Assembly: GCA_963653535.1 (NCBI GenBank)
Contig: CAVJWU010000001.1
Location: forward strand, 58,783-122,782
Direction: 5' to 3'
Length of the DNA: 64,000 bases
From: UBA3210 sp963653535
Lineage (GTDB): Bacteria; Bacillota_I; Bacilli_A; RFN20; CAG-449
The translations under genes and the position numbers were made by a program. The notes under the pieces are model-generated. The model did no database searches. It was given only the letters and a program-made list of their open reading frames with translations, and was not told the origin of the DNA. Shown one piece after another: positions 38,104 through 46,604 of this stretch (its first letter is position 1; every line of letters begins with the position of its first letter).

Positions 38104-38132
38104 TTGACAAGTTAGTTAAATTGTAATAGAAT
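38104..38132 (+). promoter_or_regulatory. Sigma-A promoter of the nucleotidyltransferase gene
   Basis: TTGACA (38104-38109) and TAGAAT (38127-38132) with a 17-base spacer. Confidence 0.8.
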
Positions 38133-38175
38133 AAGCAAGAAAGGTATAAAACTAACTAGTTTTATGGTGAAAAAT

Positions 38176-39084
38176 ATGGATTTAGTTATTTTAGCCGCGG
38201 GTATGGGTTCTCGTTTTGGAGGATTAAAACAAATCGAACCTATTGATAAATACGGCAATTTTATTATTGATTATTCAATTTATGATGCAAAGAAAGCAGG
38301 TTTTGATAAAGTCATCTTCATTATTAAAGAAGAAAATTATGAAATCTTCAAAGATACTATTGGTAAAAGAGTAGAAGATAAGATTGAAACTCATTATGTT
38401 TTCCAAAAATTATCATTAATTCCAGAAGGTTATTCTTTACCAAGCGATAGAGTTAAACCATTAGGTACCGCTCAAGCAATTCTTGCTGCTAAAGATGTTG
38501 TAAGTGATAAATTTATTATTATTAATGCCGACGATTATTATGGAAGCGATGCATTTAAGGTTGCCGCAGATTATTTAAGATCTTTAAAAGATGGTTCTAA
38601 AAATGTTTATGCAAACGTCGCTTATAAGGTTTCAAATACAATGACTGAAAATGGTTCAGTTAAAAGAGGCGTCTTATATTTTGATGAAGACAATAAATTA
38701 AAATATCTAGTTGAATCTAAGATTGAAAAAGTTGATGGTAAGATTAATGCAACTCCATTAGATAAAGATGAAACTACCATTATTCCTGAATCAACTTTAG
38801 TCAGTATGAACATGTTCTGCTTCACTAGAGATATTATGGATTATTTAGTAAGAGATTTTGTTCCATTTATGGAAGAAAATAAGAATTCCTTAGATAAATG
38901 TGAATATTTAATTCCTACTGTTGTTTCTTCTTTAATCTCTAAAGGAGAAGTAAGCGTAAAAGTTCTTCCTACTACTTCAGTTTGGTATGGAATTACCTAT
39001 AAAGCAGATAAAGAAGATGTTGTTTCTTCTTTAGCTTCTTTAATGGAAAAAGGTGAATATCCAGAAGGTATTTGGAAAAAATAA
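38176..39084 (+). CDS. Sugar/NDP nucleotidyltransferase family protein
   Basis: A 302-residue NTP_transferase. The nucleotide loop is LAAGMGSRFGGLKQ (residues about 6-19, the G-x-G-T/S-R..K pattern), with the metal-binding Asp in IINADDYYG. An ATG at 38164 is in frame but lies inside the leader; GGTGA at 38166-38170 serves the ATG at 38176. Homologues make nucleotide-activated sugars or choline derivatives; the substrate is not readable. It has its own strong promoter and terminator. Confidence 0.8.
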   Translation: MDLVILAAGMGSRFGGLKQIEPIDKYGNFIIDYSIYDAKKAGFDKVIFIIKEENYEIFKDTIGKRVEDKIETHYVFQKLSLIPEGYSLPSDRVKPLGTAQAILAAKDVVSDKFIIINADDYYGSDAFKVAADYLRSLKDGSKNVYANVAYKVSNTMTENGSVKRGVLYFDEDNKLKYLVESKIEKVDGKINATPLDKDETTIIPESTLVSMNMFCFTRDIMDYLVRDFVPFMEENKNSLDKCEYLIPTVVSSLISKGEVSVKVLPTTSVWYGITYKADKEDVVSSLASLMEKGEYPEGIWKK

Positions 39085-39090
39085 ATAACT

Positions 39091-39121
39091 AAACTATCGT
39101 GTAAACGATAGTTTTTCTTTA
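39091..39121 (+). terminator. Intrinsic terminator
   Basis: AAACTATCGT-gtaa-ACGATAGTTT followed by TTCTTT. Confidence 0.9.
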
Positions 39122-39159
39122 TCTTTTAGTTTAAAATAAATTTAGAAAGTGGTGATGTT

Positions 39160-39702
39160 ATGGCTAAATATTTAATTTGTTCTGATGTTCATGGTGATGC
39201 GACATCAATGAAAAAAGTCTTAGAAATTTTTAATGAAGAAAAGTGCGATAAAATCTTGTTGCTAGGAGATTTATTATATCATGGACCTAGAAATGATTTA
39301 CCTAGTGGATATGCTCCTAAAGAAGTGATTAAGATGGTTAATCCGTTAAAAGATAAAATTATAATGGTAAGAGGTAACTGTGAAGCAGAAGTTGATCAGA
39401 TGGTCCTTGATTTTCATATTTATAAAACAAAACATTTAGTTATTGATGGACATAATTTTTATCTTGAACATGGTCATCATTTAGATAGATTTAATCCTAA
39501 ATTTAAACCTGGTGATATCGTTTTAAGTGGACATACACATGTAAGTTTATGTGAAGAAGAAAGAGGAATATATTTTATTAATCCAGGATCTACATCAATT
39601 CCAAAAGATAGTATTGGAAAAGAATTTATGATATATGAAAATGGAATGATAACTCTTTATACATTAGATCATAAATTGGTCTATTCAAAGAAGATTTTTT
39701 AG
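39160..39702 (+). CDS. Metallophosphodiesterase, YfcE/MJ0936 family
   Basis: A 180-residue calcineurin-like phosphoesterase. Metal ligands are seen in order: SDVHGD (residues 8-13), LLGDLLYHG, VRGNCE and LSGHTHV, the full D-x-H...GD...GN(C/H)...GHTH set. YfcE-type enzymes cleave phosphodiesters in vitro; the natural substrate is unsettled. Ribosome binding site AAGTGGTG. Confidence 0.9.
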   Translation: MAKYLICSDVHGDATSMKKVLEIFNEEKCDKILLLGDLLYHGPRNDLPSGYAPKEVIKMVNPLKDKIIMVRGNCEAEVDQMVLDFHIYKTKHLVIDGHNFYLEHGHHLDRFNPKFKPGDIVLSGHTHVSLCEEERGIYFINPGSTSIPKDSIGKEFMIYENGMITLYTLDHKLVYSKKIF

Positions 39703-39717
39703 GGTAAAAAAATGAGA

Positions 39718-39750
39718 ATTGGTTAAGTAAAAATTAACCAATTTTTTTAA
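39718..39750 (+). terminator. Intrinsic terminator
   Basis: AATTGGTTAA-gtaaaaa-TTAACCAATT followed by T-run. The next 110 bases to the potA start are AT-rich leader. Confidence 0.85.
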
Positions 39751-39865
39751 TAAAATTTTTTTAAAAAAATATAAAAAAATAATTGTAATATAAAATAAAA
39801 AACTTATAATCATTTTGTTAATAAAAATTAGAAAGGTATTTATTAACGTATTCGGATTACGTAGG

Positions 39866-41023
39866 GTGGATAAAAAAGTTATTATCGAACTTCAAGACAT
39901 CGTAAAAAGTTACGATGATGAAGTTATTGTAGATCATTTGAATCTACAAATTTACGAGAATGAGTTCTTAACTCTTCTTGGACCTTCTGGATGTGGCAAA
40001 ACAACAACTCTAAGAATGATTGGAGGATTCGAAACACCAGATTCAGGAAATATTATTTTGAATAACAAAATAATTAATCAAATACCTTCTTATGCTAGAC
40101 CTGTTAATACAGTCTTCCAAAAGTATGCATTATTTCCTCATTTGAATGTTATTGATAATATTGCTTTTGGACTAGTTAATTCTAGTTATGAGAGAAAACT
40201 CGCTTTATATGGTAAAGAAAATATTGAAAACGATGTTTTAAAAGCGAGAAAAAAAGAATCGAATAGAAAACCTAATCGATTTGAAATGAATAGAGCAATC
40301 AAAAAGAGAATATATGAAGATGCATATAAAGCTTTAGAACTTGTCAATTTAAAGGGCTATGAAAAAAGAAAGATTACTCAACTTTCTGGCGGCCAACAAC
40401 AAAGAGTAGGCATCGCAAGAGCGATTGTTAATAAACCAACCATTCTTCTTTTAGATGAACCTTTATCGGCATTAGATTTAAAATTACGTCAATCGATGCA
40501 TTACGAATTAAAAGAAATGCAAAGAAAATTAGGCATTACTTTCGTCTTTGTCACTCATGACCAAGAAGAAGCAATGACCATGTCTGATCGAATTGTCGTC
40601 ATGAATGGAGGCTTAATTCAACAATTAGGCACACCAAAAGAAATTTATAATGAACCAAAAAATAGATTCGTCGCGAACTTTATTGGTGAATCAAATATCT
40701 TTAGAGGAACATATGTTAAAAAAGATACTATTTCTTTTTATAACATTGAAATTCCTTGTGTTGGATATAACTTTAAGGACAATGAAACCATCGATATTGT
40801 TATTCGTCCAGAAGACTTTGATGTAGTTCCTTTAGATAAAGCTTATTTAAAAGCTCGTGTTACGTCTTGTATTTTTAAAGGCGTATTCTATGAAATCTGC
40901 GTTGATTATTTAGGTGATGAAATCGTTGTTCATGACTATGAAGAAGTTAAAGTAGGTGATGAAATTGGATTAAAAGTTGATCCATATGAAATCTCTTTAA
41001 TGAAGGTAGAAGAACATGAATAA
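39866..41023 (+). CDS. potA: Spermidine/putrescine ABC transporter ATP-binding protein
   Basis: The polyamine importer ATPase, about 385 residues. Walker A GPSGCGKTT, Q-loop FQKYALFPHL, signature LSGGQQQRVG, Walker B ILLLDEPLSALD, switch VTHDQEEAM; the C-terminal third is the TOBE regulatory domain. Between the Q-loop and the signature lies an extra basic segment of roughly 45-50 residues (from SYERKLALYG to FEMNRAIKKR), longer than in E. coli PotA. The start is uncertain: the frame runs back to a TTG at 39815, and the GTG at 39866 is preferred because the family N-terminus (KKVIIELQDIVKSY) begins there, but no good ribosome binding site was found for either. Confidence 0.85.
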   Translation: MDKKVIIELQDIVKSYDDEVIVDHLNLQIYENEFLTLLGPSGCGKTTTLRMIGGFETPDSGNIILNNKIINQIPSYARPVNTVFQKYALFPHLNVIDNIAFGLVNSSYERKLALYGKENIENDVLKARKKESNRKPNRFEMNRAIKKRIYEDAYKALELVNLKGYEKRKITQLSGGQQQRVGIARAIVNKPTILLLDEPLSALDLKLRQSMHYELKEMQRKLGITFVFVTHDQEEAMTMSDRIVVMNGGLIQQLGTPKEIYNEPKNRFVANFIGESNIFRGTYVKKDTISFYNIEIPCVGYNFKDNETIDIVIRPEDFDVVPLDKAYLKARVTSCIFKGVFYEICVDYLGDEIVVHDYEEVKVGDEIGLKVDPYEISLMKVEEHE

Positions 41024-41852
41024 ATATTTTAAGAAATTTGGTATACCATATTATGTATGGTTATTTCTTCTCGCCATTCTTCCTATCTTCATCATGCTTA
41101 TTTTAGCTTTTGTCGATTGTGAAGGGGTTGATCTTAACGGAGCTAGTTTTACTTTTAATAATTTTTCGTTATTAACAACTAAATCTACTTTAATCAGTTT
41201 TGGTAATTCGTTAATGTACGCTTTTATTACCACTTTCTTATGCGCAGCAATCGGTTATATTGTCGCTTATCGAATCTATCGATCACATTTTAAAAATAAA
41301 TTCTTAATTGTTACATTATTAATTCTTCCAATGTGGAGCAATATTTTATTAAGAATTAATGCTTTAAAAAATATTATGGAACCTCATAATATCATCATTT
41401 CTATCTTAAATTCTTGGGGGCTAAATGTTGTAGGCCCTTCTCTTGCGGGTACTCCTATCGCGGTTATTATTGGTCTAGTAGCTACTTACTTACCATTTAT
41501 GATTTTAACAATCTATACTGCTTTAGAAAAACTTGATTCTTCCTTAGAAGAAGCGGCCTTAGATTTAGGTTTAACCAATATGAAAAAGTTTTGGAAAGTA
41601 GTTTTCCCTTTATCTTTTAAAGGTATTATTACTGGCTCTATCATGGTATTCTTACCATGTATGTCTGGATTTGCTATTCCAGAAATTCTCGGACAAGGTA
41701 ATATCGTTTTAATCGGTAATGTCATAGATCAATTATTTAGAAACATGAATTATAACGCCGGAGCTTTATTAAGTATCGTCATCTTAATTTTAATTTTAGG
41801 CGCGATCGCGATAGTTAATGTTGTTGATAAGGAAGGAGAGACACTCATATAA
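41016..41852 (+). CDS. potB: Spermidine/putrescine ABC transporter permease PotB
   Basis: A 278-residue permease with six membrane helices. The ABC-docking EAA loop is EEAALDLGLTNMKKFWKVVF (residues about 176-195). Overlaps potA by 8 bases and is followed 1 base later by potC, so the four pot genes form one operon. Confidence 0.95.
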   Translation: MNKYFKKFGIPYYVWLFLLAILPIFIMLILAFVDCEGVDLNGASFTFNNFSLLTTKSTLISFGNSLMYAFITTFLCAAIGYIVAYRIYRSHFKNKFLIVTLLILPMWSNILLRINALKNIMEPHNIIISILNSWGLNVVGPSLAGTPIAVIIGLVATYLPFMILTIYTALEKLDSSLEEAALDLGLTNMKKFWKVVFPLSFKGIITGSIMVFLPCMSGFAIPEILGQGNIVLIGNVIDQLFRNMNYNAGALLSIVILILILGAIAIVNVVDKEGETLI

Positions 41853-41853
41853 T

Positions 41854-42711
41854 ATGGAATACGAAGTTGCAAAAATTGAAGATTACGGCTATAAAGATCA
41901 TAAAGTATTTGAAAAGATATGGGATGTTATTTCTCGAATCATCGTCATTTTAACGATTTTCGCACTTTATGCTTCAATTGTTGTTATCTTAATTCAATCA
42001 TTTAATAAATCAAGCAATGTATCTTCTTTTACAGGATTTACATTCGAATGGTATGGAAAGATTATTTCTTCTCGTGCTTTATGGAATTCAATTGTTAATA
42101 CATTTGTAATTTCTATTTTAGCTACAGCAATTTCAACCTTACTTGGTACTTTAATTGCAGTTGGTATCTTCTCTTTAAGCAAGAAATCTCAACGCATTTT
42201 ATTGATGTTGAATAATATTCCTTTACTTAATGCAGACATTGTTACTGGTATTGGTTTAATGCTAGTATTTTCTATTTTTGTTAAGCTTTTCCCTTATTTC
42301 TTTGGTTGGAAAACGCTTCTTATCGCTCATGTATATTTTACTTTACCTTATATCGTATTATCAGTTTTACCTAAAATAAAAGAAATTGATGGAAACATGT
42401 TTGATGCTTCTTTAGATTTAGGCTTAAAGCCATTTAGATCTTTAATTAAAGTTATTATTCCTGCGATTAAAGCAGGTATCTTCTCAGGAATGATTTTAGC
42501 CTTTACAATGAGTTTTGATGATTTCGTTGTTTCTTATTATACAACTGGTAATGGATTTGATACTTTATCAATTTGGATTTATTCTTCGATTGGTAGAAAG
42601 AGTTTAACTCCTGCAGTTTATGCTTTCTCTTCATTATTTACGATTGTATCGATGATTGTTGTTATCATTATGAATATTATTAAAGGAAGAAAAAAAGATG
42701 AAAAGAAGTAA
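41854..42711 (+). CDS. potC: Spermidine/putrescine ABC transporter permease PotC
   Basis: A 285-residue permease, partner of PotB, with six helices and the EAA loop FDASLDLGLKPFRSLIKVII. An in-frame ATG at 41818 would overlap potB by 35 bases and lacks a ribosome binding site; GGAAGGAGAG (41831-41840) better serves the ATG at 41854. The final 14 bases overlap potD. Confidence 0.93.
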   Translation: MEYEVAKIEDYGYKDHKVFEKIWDVISRIIVILTIFALYASIVVILIQSFNKSSNVSSFTGFTFEWYGKIISSRALWNSIVNTFVISILATAISTLLGTLIAVGIFSLSKKSQRILLMLNNIPLLNADIVTGIGLMLVFSIFVKLFPYFFGWKTLLIAHVYFTLPYIVLSVLPKIKEIDGNMFDASLDLGLKPFRSLIKVIIPAIKAGIFSGMILAFTMSFDDFVVSYYTTGNGFDTLSIWIYSSIGRKSLTPAVYAFSSLFTIVSMIVVIIMNIIKGRKKDEKK

Positions 42712-43846
42712 GTTATTGTTTCTAGTAGGATTAATCTGTTCATCTTTAACTTCTACTAGTTGTTCAAATAAAGAAAAATTATTAATCCTTAACTGGGGTG
42801 AATATATTAATGATGAATTAGTCGCAGCTTTTGAAGAAGAATTTAACTGTGAAGTAAGTATTTCTATCGCGGATAGTAACGAATTATTCTATTCAAAAGT
42901 AAAAAGTGGGACAACCGTTTATGATTTAGTTGTTCCAAGTGATTACATGGTTAAAAAAATGTATGAAAGTGATTTACTTCAAAAAATAGATACTTCTAAA
43001 TTAACAAATTTTTCACAAGATAAATTTCTTCCTGGAGTAAAAGGTATTGAAGAAGAATATTCTTCTAAATATGATTTTGAAGAATATTATTCATATCAAA
43101 TTCCTTATTTCTGGGGTACATTTGGCTTAATGTATAATAAACAAAAAGAAGGTCTTCAAGAAGCTTTAGAAACTTATTCTTGGGATGCTTTCTTTAATAA
43201 GGACTTGTTACCTAAAGGAACAACTACAGGCATGTATAATGTTCCTCGTGATTCTTACGCGGCTAGTATGTTCCATTTAGGTTATTCACCAAATGAAATG
43301 GGTGAAAAATACCTTCAAGAAGTTAAAGAAGATTTAACTAAAGCTAATTTTGACCAATGGGGAACTGATGAATTAAAAAAACAAATTCAAAAAGGTGATT
43401 TAGATGTTGCTTTTGTCTATACTGGTGATTTCTTAGATATGTTCTATCAAGATACTTCGGATGGAGGAAAAGGAATTGACGAAGTCACTTATGATATTTA
43501 TATTCCTGATAATACGATTGCCTTTATGGATTCATTCGTTTTAACTAAAAACGCAAGAAATGTCGATTTAGCTTATAAATTTATGAATTATTTCTTAGAT
43601 CCTGAAGTTGCTTATAAAAACGCAAGTGTTGTAGGTTATTGTACAACTTTACAATCTTCTTATGATGAAATAGTCGCTTTAAAATCTTCTCCTGATCTAT
43701 CTTCACAAGCTTGGTCATATGCAATGACTACTTATTACCCAATCTTAGAAGGAGAAAAGAAATATAAAGGTACTCCATTAATCAATTTTGATAAAAATTA
43801 TTTAACAAAAGTAACTTCAATGGTTAATGATGTTAAAACAAATTAA
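42698..43846 (+). CDS. potD: Spermidine/putrescine-binding lipoprotein
   Basis: A 382-residue substrate-binding lipoprotein. A signal peptide ends at the lipobox (SLTSTSC, Cys at residue 22), so in this cell it is membrane-tethered. The mature part begins with ILNWGEYINDELVAAFEEEF, the classic PotD/PotF start, and contains the Trp and Asp/Glu-rich polyamine pocket (YDLVVPSDYMV, FWGTFGLMYN). It completes potABCD. Confidence 0.95.
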   Translation: MKRSKLLFLVGLICSSLTSTSCSNKEKLLILNWGEYINDELVAAFEEEFNCEVSISIADSNELFYSKVKSGTTVYDLVVPSDYMVKKMYESDLLQKIDTSKLTNFSQDKFLPGVKGIEEEYSSKYDFEEYYSYQIPYFWGTFGLMYNKQKEGLQEALETYSWDAFFNKDLLPKGTTTGMYNVPRDSYAASMFHLGYSPNEMGEKYLQEVKEDLTKANFDQWGTDELKKQIQKGDLDVAFVYTGDFLDMFYQDTSDGGKGIDEVTYDIYIPDNTIAFMDSFVLTKNARNVDLAYKFMNYFLDPEVAYKNASVVGYCTTLQSSYDEIVALKSSPDLSSQAWSYAMTTYYPILEGEKKYKGTPLINFDKNYLTKVTSMVNDVKTN

Positions 43847-43897
43847 TTAAATATTAACTAACTACACGTATAATATAACTAGAAGGAGACTAAATAT

Positions 43898-44299
43898 ATG
43901 GATATAAATGATTACATGAAATTAATGAAAAAACCTAACTATGTATTAATATCTTCTTATGCTAGTTTAGTTCTAGGCGGTATTCTTGCCTTCGTTAGTT
44001 TATTTGTTGGATTTCCAGCTTTCATTTACACCTTATCAATCGGTTTAGTTTTTATCCTTTATTTCTTAATTTATTTTATTATTCGTAAAGTAAGAAATAG
44101 AGAAAATAAAATTAAGGTTAAAGATGTAAAAGAAAAGAAATACAAGGTGCAAAAACCAATTAAAATTGATGGTGATGATTCACGAATCATTTCGATTTGT
44201 CCGGCGTGTCAAAAGAAAATCCGACTACCAAATAAAAAAGGACTTCACGATGTGACGTGTCCAGTTTGTCATCAAAAATATAAAATTAAAATAAAATAA
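43898..44299 (+). CDS. Membrane protein with C-terminal zinc ribbon
   Basis: A 133-residue protein with two membrane helices (about residues 17-38 and 43-65), a basic linker, and a C-terminal CPAC-x(n)-CPVC zinc ribbon (residues about 108-127). Four cysteines in two C-x2-C pairs would bind one zinc. Function unknown. It precedes the CobW GTPase gene by 63 bases, in which lies a hairpin (44311-44357) able to terminate its transcript. Confidence 0.7.
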   Translation: MDINDYMKLMKKPNYVLISSYASLVLGGILAFVSLFVGFPAFIYTLSIGLVFILYFLIYFIIRKVRNRENKIKVKDVKEKKYKVQKPIKIDGDDSRIISICPACQKKIRLPNKKGLHDVTCPVCHQKYKIKIK

Positions 44300-44310
44300 A
44301 AATTATGTAT

Positions 44311-44362
44311 AAACCTCCTTAAAAGTGCTAAACTATTGTGTAGTTTATAGGAGGTTTTTATT
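44311..44362 (+). promoter_or_regulatory. Two-tier hairpin burying the CobW ribosome binding site
   Basis: Outer stem AAACCTCCT (44311-44319) with AGGAGGTTT (44349-44357); inner stem TAAACTA (44329-44335) with TAGTTTA (44341-44347) around TTGTG. The outer 3' arm contains the Shine-Dalgarno AGGAGG, 8 bases before the ATG at 44363, and is followed by TTATT, so the hairpin could also terminate transcription from the zinc-ribbon gene. Suggests on/off control of CobW synthesis. Confidence 0.65.
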
Positions 44363-45637
44363 ATGGTAAAAATTGATATTATATCTGGCTTCTTAGGCGC
44401 AGGTAAAACCACATTAATCAAAAAATTATTTGAAGCAAAGAAACTTAAAGAAGAAAAAGTTGTTTTAATAGAAAATGAATTTGGTGAAATCGGTATTGAT
44501 GGATCATTCTTAAAAGAATCAGGCATCAATATTAAGGAAATTAACTCTGGATGTATTTGTTGTTCTTTAGTTGGAGATTTTTCTAAATCAATGAAAGAAT
44601 TAATCGCTCAATATAATCCTGATAGAATTATTATTGAACCTTCAGGAGTAGGCAAACTTTCTGATATTATCGGAGCAGTTGGAAAAGTTGATGAAGATTT
44701 AAAAATTAATATTCTTGCAACTGTCGTCGACGGTGGCAAAACCAAAATGTATATTAAAAATTTTGGTGAATTCTTTATTAACCAAGTCTCTTCATGTGAC
44801 TCTGTAGTTATTGGTAAGGTCGATAAAATTTCTGAAGATAAACTTGTTGAAGCAGTTAATGCAGTAAAAGAAATTAATGAAAAGGCTAATATTTTAACTA
44901 CTGATATTCAAACTCTTGATGGTGATAAATTATTAGCATTCTTAGAAGAAAAAGTTTCTTTAAAAGATGATTTAATTAAAGAAACTCTTGCTTCTTTACA
45001 TGATGAAGATGAATGCGATGATCCAAATTGTTCTTGCCATCATCATCACCATCATCACGATGATGACGAAGAAGAACATGATCACGAATGCTGTTGCTGC
45101 CATCATGATGAAGACGAAGAAGAGCATGAACATCATCATCATCACCATCATGATGAAGACGAGGAAGAACATGATCACGAATGCTGTTGCTGCCATCATG
45201 ATGAAGACGAAGAAGAGCATGAACATCATCATCACCATCATCACGATGATGACGAGGAAGAACATGATCACGAATGTTGCTGCTGCCACCATGATGAAGA
45301 TGAAGAAGAACATGAACATCACCATCACCACCATCATCATCACGGCCATGATGCAGATGAAGTATTTACTTCTTGGGGAGAAGAAACTCCTAGAGCCTAT
45401 TCTCATGATGAATTAGAAGCAATTTTAAAAGCTCTCTGTGATGAAAATGCTCCTTATGGAGTTATCCTTCGTTCAAAAGGTATATTAAAAGCAAGCGATA
45501 ATGAAAAATGGTATTATTTTGATTTAGTCGCAGGAGATTATGAAATTAGATTAGGTGAACCAGATTATACTGGTAGAATTGTTGTTATCGGTTCACATAT
45601 TGATGAAGCAAAAATTGCATCATTATTTAAAAAGTAG
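44363..45637 (+). CDS. CobW/COG0523 metallochaperone GTPase with His/Cys-rich repeat
   Basis: A 424-residue G3E-family GTPase. P-loop GFLGAGKTT (residues 9-17), metal motif C-x-C-C at 64-67 (GCICCS), switch region EPSGVGKL. Residues 226-318 are three 31-residue repeats (7 His, acidic block, HDHE, CCCC, HH, acidic block, HE), followed by nine more His and GHD. The CobW C-terminal domain covers about 340-424. Such proteins insert or store zinc, cobalt or nickel; the exceptional metal-binding stretch implies buffering as well as delivery. First gene of a five-gene-like cluster. The metal is not identifiable. Confidence 0.9.
   Translation: MVKIDIISGFLGAGKTTLIKKLFEAKKLKEEKVVLIENEFGEIGIDGSFLKESGINIKEINSGCICCSLVGDFSKSMKELIAQYNPDRIIIEPSGVGKLSDIIGAVGKVDEDLKINILATVVDGGKTKMYIKNFGEFFINQVSSCDSVVIGKVDKISEDKLVEAVNAVKEINEKANILTTDIQTLDGDKLLAFLEEKVSLKDDLIKETLASLHDEDECDDPNCSCHHHHHHHDDDEEEHDHECCCCHHDEDEEEHEHHHHHHHDEDEEEHDHECCCCHHDEDEEEHEHHHHHHHDDDEEEHDHECCCCHHDEDEEEHEHHHHHHHHHGHDADEVFTSWGEETPRAYSHDELEAILKALCDENAPYGVILRSKGILKASDNEKWYYFDLVAGDYEIRLGEPDYTGRIVVIGSHIDEAKIASLFKK
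45038..45316 (+). repeat. Three 93-bp in-frame tandem repeats (His/Cys/Asp/Glu)
   Basis: Units 45038-45130, 45131-45223 and 45224-45316 encode the same 31-residue block with synonymous changes and one Glu/Asp change, inside the CobW gene. The low-complexity DNA also gives long spurious frames on both strands. Confidence 0.9.
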
Positions 45638-45643
45638 GTGTCT

Positions 45644-46591
45644 ATGAAGAAAATTCCAGTATTTTTTATAAATGGTATGCTTGATTCAGGTAAATCAACC
45701 TTTATTATTGATACATTAAAGAGTGATCAACCTGAAGACGGTAAATTAATGAAGACTTTAATTGTTTGTTGTGAACAAGGAGAAGTAGAATATTCTAAAG
45801 AAATTTTAACTAGTACTAATACCGAAATTATTTATTTTGAAAATGAAAGTGATTTTGATTACAAAGTTCTCGATAAAGAAATTAAGAGAGTTAAACCAGA
45901 TCGTATTGTAATTGAAATGAATGGTATGTGGGAATTAACTAAATTACAATTCCCAAGAAATATTGAAATTGTTCAAGTTGTTTCATTTATCGATGCAACA
46001 ACATTTGCAATTTATTTCAATAATATGAGACAAAAGTTCAATGATATGATTTCTAGAAGCCAAATTGTTTGTTTTACTAAACTCACATCTAAAGATCAAA
46101 TTGAACCTTATCAAACAGCTTTGAAATTAATTAATAATCGATGCGCATATTATATTTTTGATGAAAATTTAAAAGCAAGTGATGCATTTGAAGAACCTCT
46201 TCCATATGATATTGATGCTCCAATCATTAAAATTTCTGAAAGTGATTATCCAACTTTCTACGTTGATACTTTTGATCATAAAGAAAGATATGAAGGTAAA
46301 ACAGTTGAATATGATGCGATGATTTTTATTACTGATAAATTACCAAAAAATCAATTTATCGCAGGTAGAATGATTATGAATTGCTGCGCGAACGACGTTC
46401 AACTTTATGGCTTTTTAGCTATCGATAATCTCGGAGTTGAACTTAAAAATAAATGTTGGGCACATATCGTCGCGAAAATATCATATGAATTCTCTGAAGA
46501 ATATAATGAAGAAGAATTAATTTTAAATCCAACATCCATTACTTTAATTGATGGAAAAGGTAAAGAAGAAATATTAAATATGACTGCATAG
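45644..46591 (+). CDS. Second CobW-like GTPase, lacking the C-x-C-C motif
   Basis: A 315-residue G3E GTPase. Walker A reads NGMLDSGKST (residues 9-18). The usual GCxCC metal motif is not found; instead there is LIVCCEQGE at about residue 40. The Walker B region is RIVIEMNG. A GTG at 45638 lies in the ribosome binding site (AGTAGGTG), so the ATG at 45644 is used. It starts 6 bases after the first CobW gene. It likely acts with that protein, for example as a partner or a distinct-substrate chaperone. I cannot name the metal or client. Confidence 0.8.
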   Translation: MKKIPVFFINGMLDSGKSTFIIDTLKSDQPEDGKLMKTLIVCCEQGEVEYSKEILTSTNTEIIYFENESDFDYKVLDKEIKRVKPDRIVIEMNGMWELTKLQFPRNIEIVQVVSFIDATTFAIYFNNMRQKFNDMISRSQIVCFTKLTSKDQIEPYQTALKLINNRCAYYIFDENLKASDAFEEPLPYDIDAPIIKISESDYPTFYVDTFDHKERYEGKTVEYDAMIFITDKLPKNQFIAGRMIMNCCANDVQLYGFLAIDNLGVELKNKCWAHIVAKISYEFSEEYNEEELILNPTSITLIDGKGKEEILNMTA

Positions 46592-46604
46592 AAAGGAGAT
46601 AACT

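Noticed and set aside
45038..45316. 93-bp repeats considered as a CRISPR-like or non-coding satellite array
   Set aside because: The repeats are contiguous without spacers and keep the CobW reading frame with synonymous changes.
44996..45406. Long Met-rich open frames on the minus strand and in another plus frame across the His-rich region
   Set aside because: They are shadows of the CAT/CAC/GAT/GAA repeat of the CobW gene; no ribosome binding site and composition is pure repeat.
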